This document shows, piece by piece, positions 45,788 through 57,569 of a DNA stretch of 64,000 nucleotides. A program made the position numbers and the translations under genes. Position 1 is the first letter of the stretch, and every line of letters begins with the position of its first letter. Below the pieces are notes generated by a model. That model searched no databases. It saw nothing but the letters and a program-made list of their open reading frames with translations, and had not been told where the DNA came from. Source of the DNA: Miscanthus floridulus. Its lineage: Eukaryota > Streptophyta > Magnoliopsida > Poales > Poaceae. Where the stretch lies: contig NC_089593.1 in the NCBI RefSeq assembly GCF_019320115.1, positions 11,375,908 to 11,439,907 on the forward strand, written 5' to 3'.

Positions 45788-46299
45788 CACTATTATAGAA
45801 TGGACTTGTTGTTCTGGGCGGTAACGGCCTTTAGTCCCGGTTACCGCACCAGGACAACGATCCCGGGACTAAAGGTGGAACCTTCAGTCCCGGGTCATCG
45901 AGCCGGGACTAAAGAGGGACCTTTAGTCTCGGTTCGTGTTACCAACCGAGACTAAAGGCCCTCCAGCCGAGCAAACGTGGCCGCACCTTTTAGTCCCGGT
46001 TGGTAACCCCAACCGGGACTAAAGGTTCCTTTTCTTTTTCTTTTTTTTTGTTTAATTTGTTTTCAGTTCAGTTACACATATTTGTTTAATATATAATATG
46101 TTTTTATGTACGTATTCTACGCTGCTAATATAAATACACGCACGCATATAATTACATCTAATTCTCATCTCGAGCATTATTATATTCGAATAAAGTATGA
46201 AACTATATATATTATAGATATATGTATATATACAACACTTTCATAATCTTGTTCTCGAAAATAACGATATCAATAAACATTTAATTTACATCATTAGTT

Positions 46300-48244
46300 C
46301 CTTAGATCAAAGTAGAACTTGCCGTTGGGATTTAGCACTTTTTCTAGAAGATATTGTGCTATTGACTCTTGAACTGCTTTCAGATGGTCTTTTTGCATGA
46401 CCCTTCGTTTCAACCATTCAGTCTTGCATTTGAAATAAAAGGAAAAGTATTAATACATATATATATATATATATATATATTCATTTAAAAATAAATAAAA
46501 AATTGATATATACGTACTCTGAGGACATCTTCAGGAGTTCTTCTTATGTATGCAGTGGTGAATTCACAAACGTAGTATCACACAAGTTATTACCTGGTTC
46601 CTGCCGCAAACACTACTGTACGAGAAGAAGATTATTCTCATCATCTCACACGTAAATTGAAGTACGATATAGTAATTAAACACGTGGGGAAGTATATATA
46701 GTATAATTTACTGGTATTTCAACTACATTAAGTGGTGCCTTGCAATCCTTGCGGTGTTGCCGAATAAACTCTTTTCAAACCCTGTGCGACCAATAATGTA
46801 CGATCGTTAATAAATTATGGCAAAGTCTATTAATAATAGTTGTGCGCGAGAGATCAAAATTACCCCTGGATAATGTCTATCATATCTTGGTATAGTGCTC
46901 GCTCTTTTCTCAATAAGTTCAAGATTACTAACTGACTTGAGTTTAATTCAATGACAATGAGTATCCAGTAAAATCTGCATTGGTTTATACACACACGTAC
47001 ATGCATATAAGTTGTATTGATATTATATAAAATATGTAGACTATATTATTATTAACACTTACTTAAAGTTGTACGGGAAAAGTATTGTTGTCTTGTCGTG
47101 CTGCTTCACGAAGAACTTCATGATATTCGTCTGTGCTTCAGATACCCAGTGGTCCTTGACAATAATATCGGTTTTGAATACGATATAAGGATCAATGAAG
47201 CCAACACTGGTGTCTTGTATTCTTTGAAGCTCTGACATCTGGAATCTGTATATAAATATAAGTTACATGTGAGGATAATTATATACACGTACGCATGGAA
47301 GTGAGTTTATTAAATAAAAGTAAGAATCACTTACAAACAAAAGGAGCTAATGATTGATTTGTCCAGAGCGTCCAAGTGGAATAGTTGATGCAATTTTTCG
47401 AAACTAATATGTAAGATGTCATCTCCACGGAAGTAATGATGGTCTCTAAATCTGACAAAGATCCACTGCTCACCCCTGCCACATGCCTACATGTACCACT
47501 TGTTGAGCAAGTACATTTGCGTACCCAATTCATTTAGAGCCGCAGGGTTGTACAGACTTTTACCAAATTTATAAATCTTCCAGGTATCAACTTCCAGGTT
47601 CTGGATTGGAGCTTTGCCCGTCACTTGATCCAAGGTTAAACCAGTTTGTTCAAAAAAAATCATTAAGGTCTTGAACCGACACTTTTTCAGAGTTGTCTGG
47701 TCGATAGACTTCTATGTTGGAACCATATTGATTAGCAACAACAAGATTTTGCATTGATTGCTTCTGTTGTCCGAGCTGTGGGACATCCTTCCCTGATGCT
47801 CTTTTCCTTTTCTTATGTGCATCATGTGACTTCACGAGGGAGCGGTCATAGTCTGATAGTGGTGGTGGCTTACGAACTTCAAGCATCTTTTTCTTGTGAG
47901 CTTCGACCTTCTGTCTCAGCTGATCTCGTGGTATGTAAAAGTACGACTTCTCCTTAAGCTTTGCTTGTCTCTGCTTTTGGATATCTATAAAAAAATCTTT
48001 CACTTTTTTGCCTTCTTCAGCTGCTATTTGCTCATCAGTCTTTTCAGAAAGTATTTCTTGAGAAATAACTCTTTTTTTTGGTCTTCTTTGCCGCCGGGAC
48101 CTTAGACGTCTTTATAGTGCGTCGCTGTGGAGGTGGTGGGGGCGGTGTTGGAGACCGGCGTGGAGGCGATGAGGCCGGTGTTGGAGTCCGATGTGGAGGC
48201 GTTGGAGATCGTTGTGGAGGCAGTGGGGCCGGTGTAGGAGTCAC
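46300..48244 (-). pseudogene. Decayed Ulp1-like (C48) cysteine protease gene carried by the CACTA element
   Basis: Minus strand, several exons. The N-terminal part (48244-48044) is Pro/Ser/Thr-rich and ends in a Lys-rich patch; then 48003-47650 carries PPLSDYDRSLVKSHD and VPQLGQQ, typical of CACTA-borne Ulp1 genes. It continues through ALNELGTQMYLL, the HYFRGDDILHISFEKLHQLF region (about 47440-47370), a protease core FYWILIVIE (about 46950-46980), VWKEFIRQHRKDCK (about 46750) and ends NPNGKFYFDLR near 46310. Ulp1 proteases cleave SUMO-like conjugates. Here the usual catalytic His position reads Tyr (46968-46970) and the usual Asp reads Asn (46917-46919), an in-frame stop lies near 47492, and the Cys region (about 46575-46585) has a frame break, so it should be inactive. 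Confidence 0.7.
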
Positions 48245-49684
48245 AAATTCTCCTCAAACACTAGTCACAAATTCTTGATTCTCATATAGACTTTCTAAAA
48301 CTATATCACACACTTGTAAAATTTGAACTATATTTTATTCAAACTTTCTCAAATGAAAAAATGGCCTATATAGGGATTGTATATCTTGATGAGCTGAACA
48401 AACTTGGTATTCAAAACTTTTCAATTGGAGACAATCTAGGGTTCCGAAAACTAGTTTGTAGGCGTCGAAATTTAAAAATCACAAATTTGAACCATCCAAA
48501 CTATCTCAAATGGAAAGTTGACCAAAACAACAATTGTAGATCTTGATGATTTTAACAAATTTGGTACTCAAAACTTTTCAATTTAAAGTCATTTAGAGTT
48601 CAGAATACTAGAGTCAAAGTGTTGTTTTTTTATTTAACCAAATTTGACTTGGTCAAACTTGCTCAAATGAGACACTAAATGACCTCAGATGAAAAATCTC
48701 TGAATACCAAGTTTGATCATCTCAGCAAGATCTACAATTGTTACATCATGACCCTGCTTTCTCCATGCTTAGTCCAACATATATAGTTTGACATGAAATC
48801 TGACTTAAGCAAATGTGAATGAAGACTCATTGAGCTTGAATATTTCTTTAAATTCTTACATATGGCACATGGACAGCACATGAAACCATCCCGCTTATTT
48901 GCCTCGGCCACACCTAAGAAATAGTGCACGCCCTCAATAAAGTCTTAGGAGCAGCGATCGGCATTATACATCCAATGGCGTAACATAATCTGCATTACAC
49001 GACAAATTATGAAAACCTTGAACATAATTAAGTATTTTATTACACAACATAGATGACACACACACGGTTGATTAATTAACTAAGCCTGGCTACAACGTAA
49101 GCAATCCCAACTATCACTAAACAAACTAAAACTACAATGCACTTCAGTAACATAATTATTTCGTGATCGTACGCAACTAAAACAGACAAATCATTCTTCT
49201 GTTGAATATCAATAAGCTTCTCCTGCTGGCTTACTACCTCATCATCAGCAGCCGCTACCTCAAGCGCACCTAAATTCTACATGTATGTAGCATAATCTTC
49301 CTCTCAGTACCAACCATCGCATCCATTGCCCTCCCACTGAAATTAAAGCCAAAAAATATTTAGTCACAAATATTCAAGAAAAGCAGGTCAATTAGCCATA
49401 ATTATAAAACGCGTAAGAAACTCATATCACGATCCGGGCACTTGTAGAAAACACGACCCTTGTTGGGTCCCTATCTCTTGACTCGGTATTCCATCACAAT
49501 CTTCTGCTTACACTTGTCGCAGATAATGAGAGGGAGTTCTAGCCTCAGTCGTTTCGCAACCGAACGGGAGACTGAGGATCCAGTACCAGTTGTCATCTAC
49601 TTTCTATACTTATTTTTGTAAACTAGTGTAAATTTCATATTTTCTAAAATGATATATTTAAACAAAACTAGTACGGATTTCACA
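48245..49684. other. CACTA internal region without recognised gene
   Basis: AT-rich, with repeated 'cttgatga...aacaaatttggtactcaaaac' phrases (48385-48580) suggesting a short internal duplication. No transposase (TNP2-like) domain found. Confidence 0.5.
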
Positions 49685-50945
49685 TGTTTCAATAAATAAC
49701 CATCCGTACTAGTTGATCTTGCTTACGTGATCATCTCGGCCAGCATTTCTCCACCGGACGACACCGTACTTGGCCAAGGAAGAGCTCCGATTCTACGAGA
49801 AAGGGAACACGGTCTTCCACGACCGTTGCCGCTCTCCCTCGTAGAATCAAAGCTCCTCCTTGACGTCCGTTACCGCTCGACAGAGAACATGTTGACCGAG
49901 CTGAACACGGTTCGCAAGTTCAAATAGTACGGATTTTCTATAATTTTCTAACTATTTACTAAGTTTTTCATTTCATGGAAAATTTAATTCTAAAAAATAA
50001 AAGGCATGATTTCTAAGTAGTTCATTTCATGGAAAAAATAATTCTAAGTGACCTACTCGATATCGGTGAGCTCACGGGCGTTTAGGTTGCCGAGGATAGT
50101 AACATTTGTAGATGACATTTGTAGGTCTGAAGTTATCAAATATCCATTAAATTATAGCTCAAAAACATGTTTCAATAAATAACCATCCGTACTAGTTGAC
50201 CTTGCTTACGTGATCATCTCGGCGAGCATTTCTCCACCGGACGGCATCGTACTTGGCCAAAGAAGAGCTCCGATTCTACGAGAAAGGGAACACGGTCTTT
50301 CACGACCGTTGCCGCTCTCCCTCGTAGAATCAAAGCTCCTCATTGACGTCCGTTACCGCTCGGCAGAGAACATGCTCGCCGAGCTGAACACGGTCCGCAA
50401 GTTCAACTAGTATGGATTTTCTACAATTTTCTAAGTTTTTCATTTCATGGAAATTTTAATTCTAAAAAATAAAAGGCATGATTTCTAAGTATTTCATTTC
50501 ATGGAAAAAATAATTCTAAGTGACCTGCTCGATATCGGCGAGCTCGTGGGCGTTTAGGTTGTCGAGGATAGTAACATTTGTAGATGATATTTGTAGGTCT
50601 GAAGTTATCAAATATCCATTAAATTATAGCTCAAAACATGTTTCAATAAATAACCATCCGTACTAGTTGATCTTGCTTACGTGATCATCTCGGCGAGCAT
50701 TTCTCCACCGGACGGCACCGTACTTGGCCAAGGAAGAGCTCCGATTCTACGAGAAAGGGAACATGGTCATCCACGACCGTTGCCACCATCCCTCGTAGAA
50801 TCAAAACTCCTCATTGACGTCCGTTACCGCTCGGCAGAGAACATGCTTACCGAGCTGAACACGGTCCGCAAGTTCTACTAGAACGGATTTTCTATAATTT
50901 TCTAACAATTTTCTAAGTTTTTCATTTCATGGAAAAATTAATTCT
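49685..50945. repeat. Three tandem units (about 475 bp) inside the CACTA element
   Basis: Units start 'gtttcaataaataaccatcc' at about 49685, 50168 and 50639; the third is cut short near 50945. Each holds a 66-codon open frame and an imperfect hairpin: GATTCTACGAGAAAGGGAAC at one side and the inverse CTCGTAGAATC at the other (49789-49848, 50272-50331, 50743-50802). The frame's existence in all three copies follows from duplication and is not by itself evidence of coding. Confidence 0.85.
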
Positions 50946-51636
50946 AAGATCACGTAAGCCACCGGGGACGAGGATGGCGCGTGCTCCAGCGAGGACGAGC
51001 AAGGCGTGATTTTGATGAACTAATTTAACTTTTGTTTATTCAAATATATATGCAAATCATCATGTGATTTTGAGCTAAAAATGACATATAAAATCATAAT
51101 AAAGTCCAACATATAAAGTTACACATGTATCTACATCGCAAAATGAGATAAGCTACTGATAAAACATAAGAGGATTAAGTTTGTTACCTCCAAAATCGAA
51201 GAGCAACACCAATAGAGGGGGAGAGAGCAAGAACAACAGCAAGCTGAAGAACAGAGACAGTGAGTTTGAATGGAATGGCTCGGGCTCGAGGAGGAAGAAA
51301 TGAGCTGGATTATAGACCGGGATAATTAGTCCCGGTTAGAGAGCCAAACCGGGACTAAAGATTAATCTTTATTCCCAGGGCATCACCCAAACCAGGACTA
51401 AAAGCTTTAGTCCCGGCTGGTATTACCAACCGAGACTAATGGTACCTTTAGTCCCGGTTGGTAATACCAGCCGAGACTAAAGATCCCTGCCCCGTGGACG
51501 ACCGTTGGGCAGGGATCTTTAGTCCTGGTTGGTATTACTAGCCGGGACTAAAGGGTCCTTTAGTCTCGGGAAAAAAAATACTAAGGCTAATATTAAATTA
51601 GAACATCGTTCTAAAATCTGTTCTCTAGTAGTGCCG

Positions 51637-52147
51637 GTAGATAGGACTCCGCTGTGGCTGCCTCTGTGCTTGCCCGGCCGCGCCCAGAAGATGGACTCCG
51701 ACGTGGGCGCGGTCACAGTCACGCCGCGTTGCCGCTAGCGCCCCCACCCACACACCCGATCAGTCCCCTGCCCCCCATGCGACCACTTCGATACGACCAC
51801 GTCCACCCCAAGACGGAGATAGATGCACGGTGCCTCGTGTTGCCTGCGGCCGCCTCTCCTTCCGTGCTTTGTTGCTGATGGCGTCTCTGGCTGCTGCCTA
51901 GATGCACATGTACGTCCTCCCGTCCATGCATCGCTCTCCTCCGGCCGGCGGCGCTTATGCATAGATACGTCTCCCCTCTTCGTACGTGAGATGGTGAGGG
52001 CCTTTATAGGTGACAGGTAGGGTAGGGCACTGGGTGAGAAAAGCACCTGTGCCACACTCCGCCAATAATCTGTTGCTAGTGGCGCGAGGTCTACGAACAA
52101 CCATTTTTCGTATCAAACAAAATCTTTTTGTCGTAACAAACAATTAC
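51637..52147. other. GC-rich flank right of the CACTA element
   Basis: Continuation of the unassigned block at 44841-45787. Open frames on both strands lack domains. Confidence 0.4.
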
Positions 52148-52265
52148 CCTGTTCGCTGATGCTGAAATTTGACTTATACTAATGCTTATAATAAAATATT
52201 GTGAGAGGAAAACACTGTTTCACGGCTGAAAAGTAGTTCTGATTAAGCTCAAGGGAACCGGGCGA
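52148..52265. mobile_element. Small hAT-like MITE, degraded copy
   Basis: Left end CCCTGTTCGCTGATGCTG, right end the inverse of CGCCCGGTTCCCTTGAGC, interior 'gtgagaggaaaacactg'. Recognisable by comparison with the copies at 43734 and 44732. Confidence 0.5.
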
Positions 52266-55200
52266 ATATCACGTGTGTTCAGATTTTTTTAGTTTCCTTT
52301 TTCGGGGTATAGGAGGAATTTTAGTTTAGGAGGAGTCTTGCATGTAAGATTACGGATGACGGAGGGCTCATATAGCACGGAATCTAGATCAGAACGGTTA
52401 TTATGGAGGAAGAGCCCCTTCAAAAAAAAAAACTCACTCTTTTATATGAAAGAAATAAGGGGTAAGATTGCCAATTCACATGGCCATACAATGGCAGAAG
52501 AATGAATTAAAAATGGGGAACTGGCAACAAAATTGAAGTGGCTATTGTTGGCAAATGTGAGAAGCCCAATGTTCCAATTAGCAAAACGGCAAAATTCTGA
52601 CCTGCTGCTGATGTTTGATGCACTGCACCAATGTCAACCTTACTTCGGTCTTTCTTTTCATGGAAAAAGTTCATTCTACCTTCTTGATTCTAGTCGAATT
52701 TTTCTCCTCGAACATTAAAATCACACATTTTAGTGTCTGGACTTTTAAAACCGTTCAAATTACTACCTCCTATGATTTTGAAGGTGGTTTTATCTTTTTT
52801 TAAGTAAAAAATTTCTGATAAATACTTGATAAAGTCTTTAAACCATGGAAATGTCTCTAATAAAAGTTTTGAAAAATATCCTAGAGTCTAGAGATAGATT
52901 GGGATACGAGAAATCCAATAAAAATATTTGGATCTCATGAAAATATCTTTAGAAGCTTAAAGAATTAGACTTATCTCTAGTAAAATGGAAAAACTATCAA
53001 AAAATCTAAAAATTTCTCAAATCAATCTAATCGATGTATAAACATATTTTTAAAACTTTGTACATAAAAAATATGTGACACGACTAGCATGAGTGCAACA
53101 TACATCAACGTTGAATGCCTTCATGCTATGCATTCATGCTAGTTGTGTATTGTTTTTTTGTCATGAAAAGTATTTAAAACATGTTTAGACACCAATTAGA
53201 ATGTTACACAAAAATTTAGATTTTTGAACATTTCTTAGAATTACATATATTGTTTTGAAACATTTAGAAGATATTTTCATGGGATTTAAACATTTTATTT
53301 GGATTCGTCGTATCCTAATATATATTCAGGATTTTCTCATATGTTTTAGAAACTTAGAGTCATTTTCTATGGTTATAAAATCTTATCAAGCATTCATTGG
53401 ATTTTTAACTAAAAAGGACAAAAGCATCTTCAAAACTACCTCAAACCATGATAGGAAGGTACTTTGAATAATTGTAATAGTCTAAGGAGAAAAATATTGT
53501 GGAGATAGTTCATGAATGTAAAATGGACTTTTTCCTCTTTTCCATTGATTTCTTCCTTCCATTCCCGGGCTGGGCTCGCGCTTGACTGTATAAGGAGGAG
53601 GCCAGGCTGGTCCCTTTTTGAGAGAGAAAGAGGTGGAGGAATCCAAGCAGTGGGCCAGATCTAGCCCAGTCCAAATAAGCAGGCCCATCTAGCCAACCTT
53701 CTCAGCTTCTTTTTTTCCCTTCTTTCTTGCCAAGATTTCATTTTCGCTAGAAAGCCGGGCGCGGCCTTGCCGCGCCAAGCAATATTGGCCTAGTTTTTGA
53801 TCGGCCGACATATAAGATTTTTTAATAATATATATGGGCCCTCATGTATCATATACAGTATATATGTAACTTTCTATAGCCTATTGGATCTGCAGCTAGA
53901 ATACAGTGTTTGAAGCACATAATAAACATAAATAATCACAAAGGCAGAACATTATCAATCGCTAAAATAAACTTACAGTATATTGAAGAGGTAGTATATA
54001 TATATTCACATTGTCTATATGTAGATTGAAAGTTGAATGGGCTTTACATGAAATAAAACCGAACAGGCTTAGGAGGTGCTACAGTGGAGAAGCAGAGTGT
54101 ACGACGTCCACGTGCAGCTCCAGGCGCTTGCTATTGAGGTTTGATGGTCTTGTACCAGTAGATCGAGTTGCCGGACATTCGCTCTCCTGTGTTGCCGGTG
54201 TTGCGAGCATGCTCGGGGTTTCAGAAGTCGGAAGGACTACGGTGATTTCTTCTGGTGCTTCTTAGCTATGGTCTTTGTGTCATTTTTGGGAGGCCTTAGC
54301 TGTCTGCACATTTATGACCCCATTTAGAAAGCAAACCTCTCCCAACTTCTTCTTCAAAGTTCAAAGAGACAAATGCAGCTGACAAAGAAAATACAAGTTG
54401 AGAGTGCGGTAGACCATGCCCACTTGAGTTCTGAATTTTACTATGGAGTGAAATAAATAGTAATTCAGTTATCACTCATCACTCTGGCGACAATGTTAGC
54501 TTATGATTGAATATCAGTAAGCAATGTGAATGTGTGTGTTTACCTTGTATACAAGGGCATAGTGGACAGGTGAGCTGCATATAAATTGGACAATAACCCA
54601 CCCTGTAAAACAAAGAACAAAATTGGTTAATAAGAAGTAGAACCTTTTGAAGGGATGAGCTCAATGTTGTCGTTGAAGCAGGATCTCACGCTGATGTCTG
54701 TCATCAACATTTCATCGAACACTGTGAGGGCGTCTATGGAACATAGCTACAGACTATCATCAGTCCATGCCACTACCGTGGCCACCTCGAGCCAAAGATT
54801 TGAATAAAAGCTAGTGCCCAGAACCAAAAATTTATAATATTGATGAGAGATGAGCTTCAAAGCTGATGAAGAGAGAAAAACTTTGGAACTCCGATGAACC
54901 CCTATAGGCCATGTTTGTTCATTGGAAGCAACCTTGCCCCCCATCATTGGTGATATTGACTAGCTGCCTATCAGCCAAATACCAATCAACCAGATAATGT
55001 CCCAAAATGATCTTGGGTAGATGGATAACTGAAGCATGAAGCTTCCAATGATAATGAAGCAAGCATGATAAATGGTTGTAAACATGCAGAAAAAATCTAG
55101 TTGGATCCAACAAGGACATGGACTGCCGCACCTGAAAAGAAGAAATCACCACAACGAATCAGAAGGAATCCTCAATCGCTAATCGCTTGCATAGTGTGCG

Positions 55201-56789
55201 CATGAATCGTGACTTTGCCAATTGGTCGCACATGTAGCACATCACTCAGCACAAGCAATGGTGCAGTCTATTATGTTAACCATGCAAATTAAGAGAGATT
55301 GGTGGGAGCTGAGAACATCTAAATCTATAGGAACCGAAAGAAATGTGCTGTTTGTAGGAACTAAAATGTATTATCTATATAAAATGAACATAAATTGTAC
55401 CTCAAATCCTCTAGAATGGTAATTGAAAGAAGGTAAAAAACATAGGATAATAGTACTTATTGCTCTTACACTTGTACCCACAGTTATAGAAAAATTATAG
55501 AGCATAAATGAACAAAACAAAAAGCTGAGGGAGTGTAGTTTGTATCTATATGATTTGTTATCTCGGCCCTAGGACATCTTTGAGCTTGTAATATTTCTCT
55601 GTAAATAAACATGATTCTTCACTGGAATTTCCCTTTGTAGACCTATAAGTGGGTTTCCAACTTTTCATCTTTATTGGCTCAATGAAATCAATGTTTTTTT
55701 CCGTTGATGTTTCATAGTGAATGTGATAATTATAGGATGAAATAAGAGACTTTGTACCTTAAATCTGCTACCATGTCTAGCGTTGGCATTTAATCGAGTG
55801 CCTTGCTTGCATGTTCCGATAGAGAAAGTTGGCAAAGCACAGATCCAAGAAGAACAGACAAACATTTAACTTGGAATGAAATGAAAATTTAGGATTGAAA
55901 ACTAAAAGGATTTGGATGACCATTCTATAGGCCATCCTATAGGCATGGGTATAGTGGCTGGCCGCCACCTATGCCAGCCATGGGAGGAGTAGCGAGCATG
56001 CCCTGTTGTCGGAGAGAGAAGGCAGGGGCAGGTGGAGGACTGGAGGTGATTGTCGCAGTTGCCATCGACTTGCAGTTGAGCCACAACCCATTTGCATCAA
56101 CACTCCAGCAGCGAAGTGTACAAGGTGAGGCAGCGGAGCTTGTGGAATGAATCAACGAGCTAGTGCTCCGTCGTGGAGTCAGCGATGTTTGTGGCATGCG
56201 GGTGCTAGAGCCTCTTGTTGAGCGATAGGCCTTGTGCTGCCCCCACGCCGCGTGGCTATCTCTCCTCTTGGCAACATTCCATCGAACATATGGTGGCCGG
56301 CGGTGTCCATCTTGAGCTCAAAGTCAAAATTTGGTTCGACGTCGCCACCGGCCCTAATCTCATGCTTCCCTTAGGACTAGATTATCGGCGGCTAACGAGC
56401 ACCCTCGGTAGGTCCTAGGGAGCCACCGTCGTGCCCCATGGCCGGGGGCCGAGGCCACCATGCCAGGAGCGCTTGCCGCGCTGTCACTGAGTAAAGGAGC
56501 AGCGGCGAGTGTAATAATACGCCATGGAGAGAAGAAGGCAGGAGAGCACATTAATCAGCGATGGGTTCGATGCGGCTGCCGAGGCTCTGCCATGAGGCGC
56601 TTTGGCCTTGCCTCTAGCTTAGCTCGCTGCAGCCTCCTTGCCTGAAGGCAAGCGCGATGGACGAGGTGGCAGGGGACGGAGCAAGGGCGAAGGGAGGTGG
56701 TGGCTGCAGCGATGGCAACACAGGAGTCCCTCATGAATCACGTGCTTGAGAGTCGAGAAGGCATTGGACACGCTGGTTTTTGTTGTCCC
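52266..56789. other. Long stretch without a recognised gene
   Basis: 52266-54000 is AT-rich with no signal I can name. Minus-strand open stretches at 54747-54947 and 54919-55152 lie close together and could be pieces of an old gene, but I recognise no domain. 55930-56790 is more GC-rich with overlapping frames on both strands and ends next to the dispersed repeat at 56790-56872. Confidence 0.4.
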
Positions 56790-56872
56790 GATCAAAATCC
56801 AACGATGGACAAAAAGGAGGCGACATGGCCCAATGATTTGCGCAAGCTTGGCTCAGGTTTAGAAAGAAGAGC
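56790..56872. repeat. Dispersed repeat, partner of 3393-3480
   Basis: See the partner entry; aligned from 'gatcaaaatcc' to 'tttagaaagaag'. Confidence 0.5.
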
Positions 56873-57569
56873 CTTTTTTCCCTGTGTGCCATTATGAAAG
56901 ATGCTCTATTCCTACATGCCACCAAAAAGTTCACACGGACCCTGGTGCCATGACGCTAAACTCTTTTATCCAACACGCTATTCCATCCAGTTTTGCTCCT
57001 AATGGTGGGTAATGGCGCAACCAAATGACTTAGATGCCCTTAGGCTTGAGAGGCTCTATGAACTAGTTGGTTTGTTTCTATGCCATTCCTAGGCTAGCCC
57101 TAGGCCGAGCGTTTTGGTGCCAAAGCCAGGGTTGTTGGCGCCAACTGAGCCCCTAGGCTTCTCCTCCTATATATATAGGTCCCCTGCCCTATCTATGTGT
57201 GTGAGTAGTCATGGATGAATGGATGTATGGATGAATGAATCAATGTTGAATGATGAATATGAAGATTGTTCATTTGTCCATAATGCAACAACATATGAGA
57301 ACAATATAACAACAATTAGAGTATTGCAATAGTAAACAAACATTCATCACATAACAACAGCTACCTTACTATTTTTCATCACAAAGGTTTCATGGCACCA
57401 ACATGTCACCAACATTCATCATATAGCAACTAAGTTATTGGTTTTCATCTACAGCTAAGTACTGTCATGCCATCACAGAACATTCCTCACAGAGCAAAAG
57501 AACAGTCGTGCCATCACATAGCAGGTGTTTTTTCAGAACCACATCACCAAAAGAACATTAAGCAGGCAC
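56873..57569. other. Intergenic, nothing recognised
   Basis: Contains 'catgccatcacagaac' and 'cgtgccatcacatagc' phrases near 57465-57520. No MULE terminal inverted repeat could be placed here. Confidence 0.35.

Larger units (their letters stand above)
45788..51633 (-). mobile_element. Complete CACTA (En/Spm) element, TSD CCG
   Basis: Left end CACTATTATAGAATGG, right end the inverse of CACTACTAGAGAACAG, flanked by CCG at 45785-45787 and 51634-51636: 5,846 bp. Subterminal arrays of TTTAGTCCCGGTTGG and its inverse fill 45825-46025 and 51315-51560, as in grass CACTA elements, where they bind the transposase. The only coding remnant is a Ulp1-like gene on the minus strand, so it would depend on transposase supplied elsewhere. 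Confidence 0.92.

Noticed and set aside
45272..45955. 227-codon frame as a gene
   Set aside because: It runs into the CACTA end at 45788 and encodes Ser/Arg/Gly-rich sequence without a domain.
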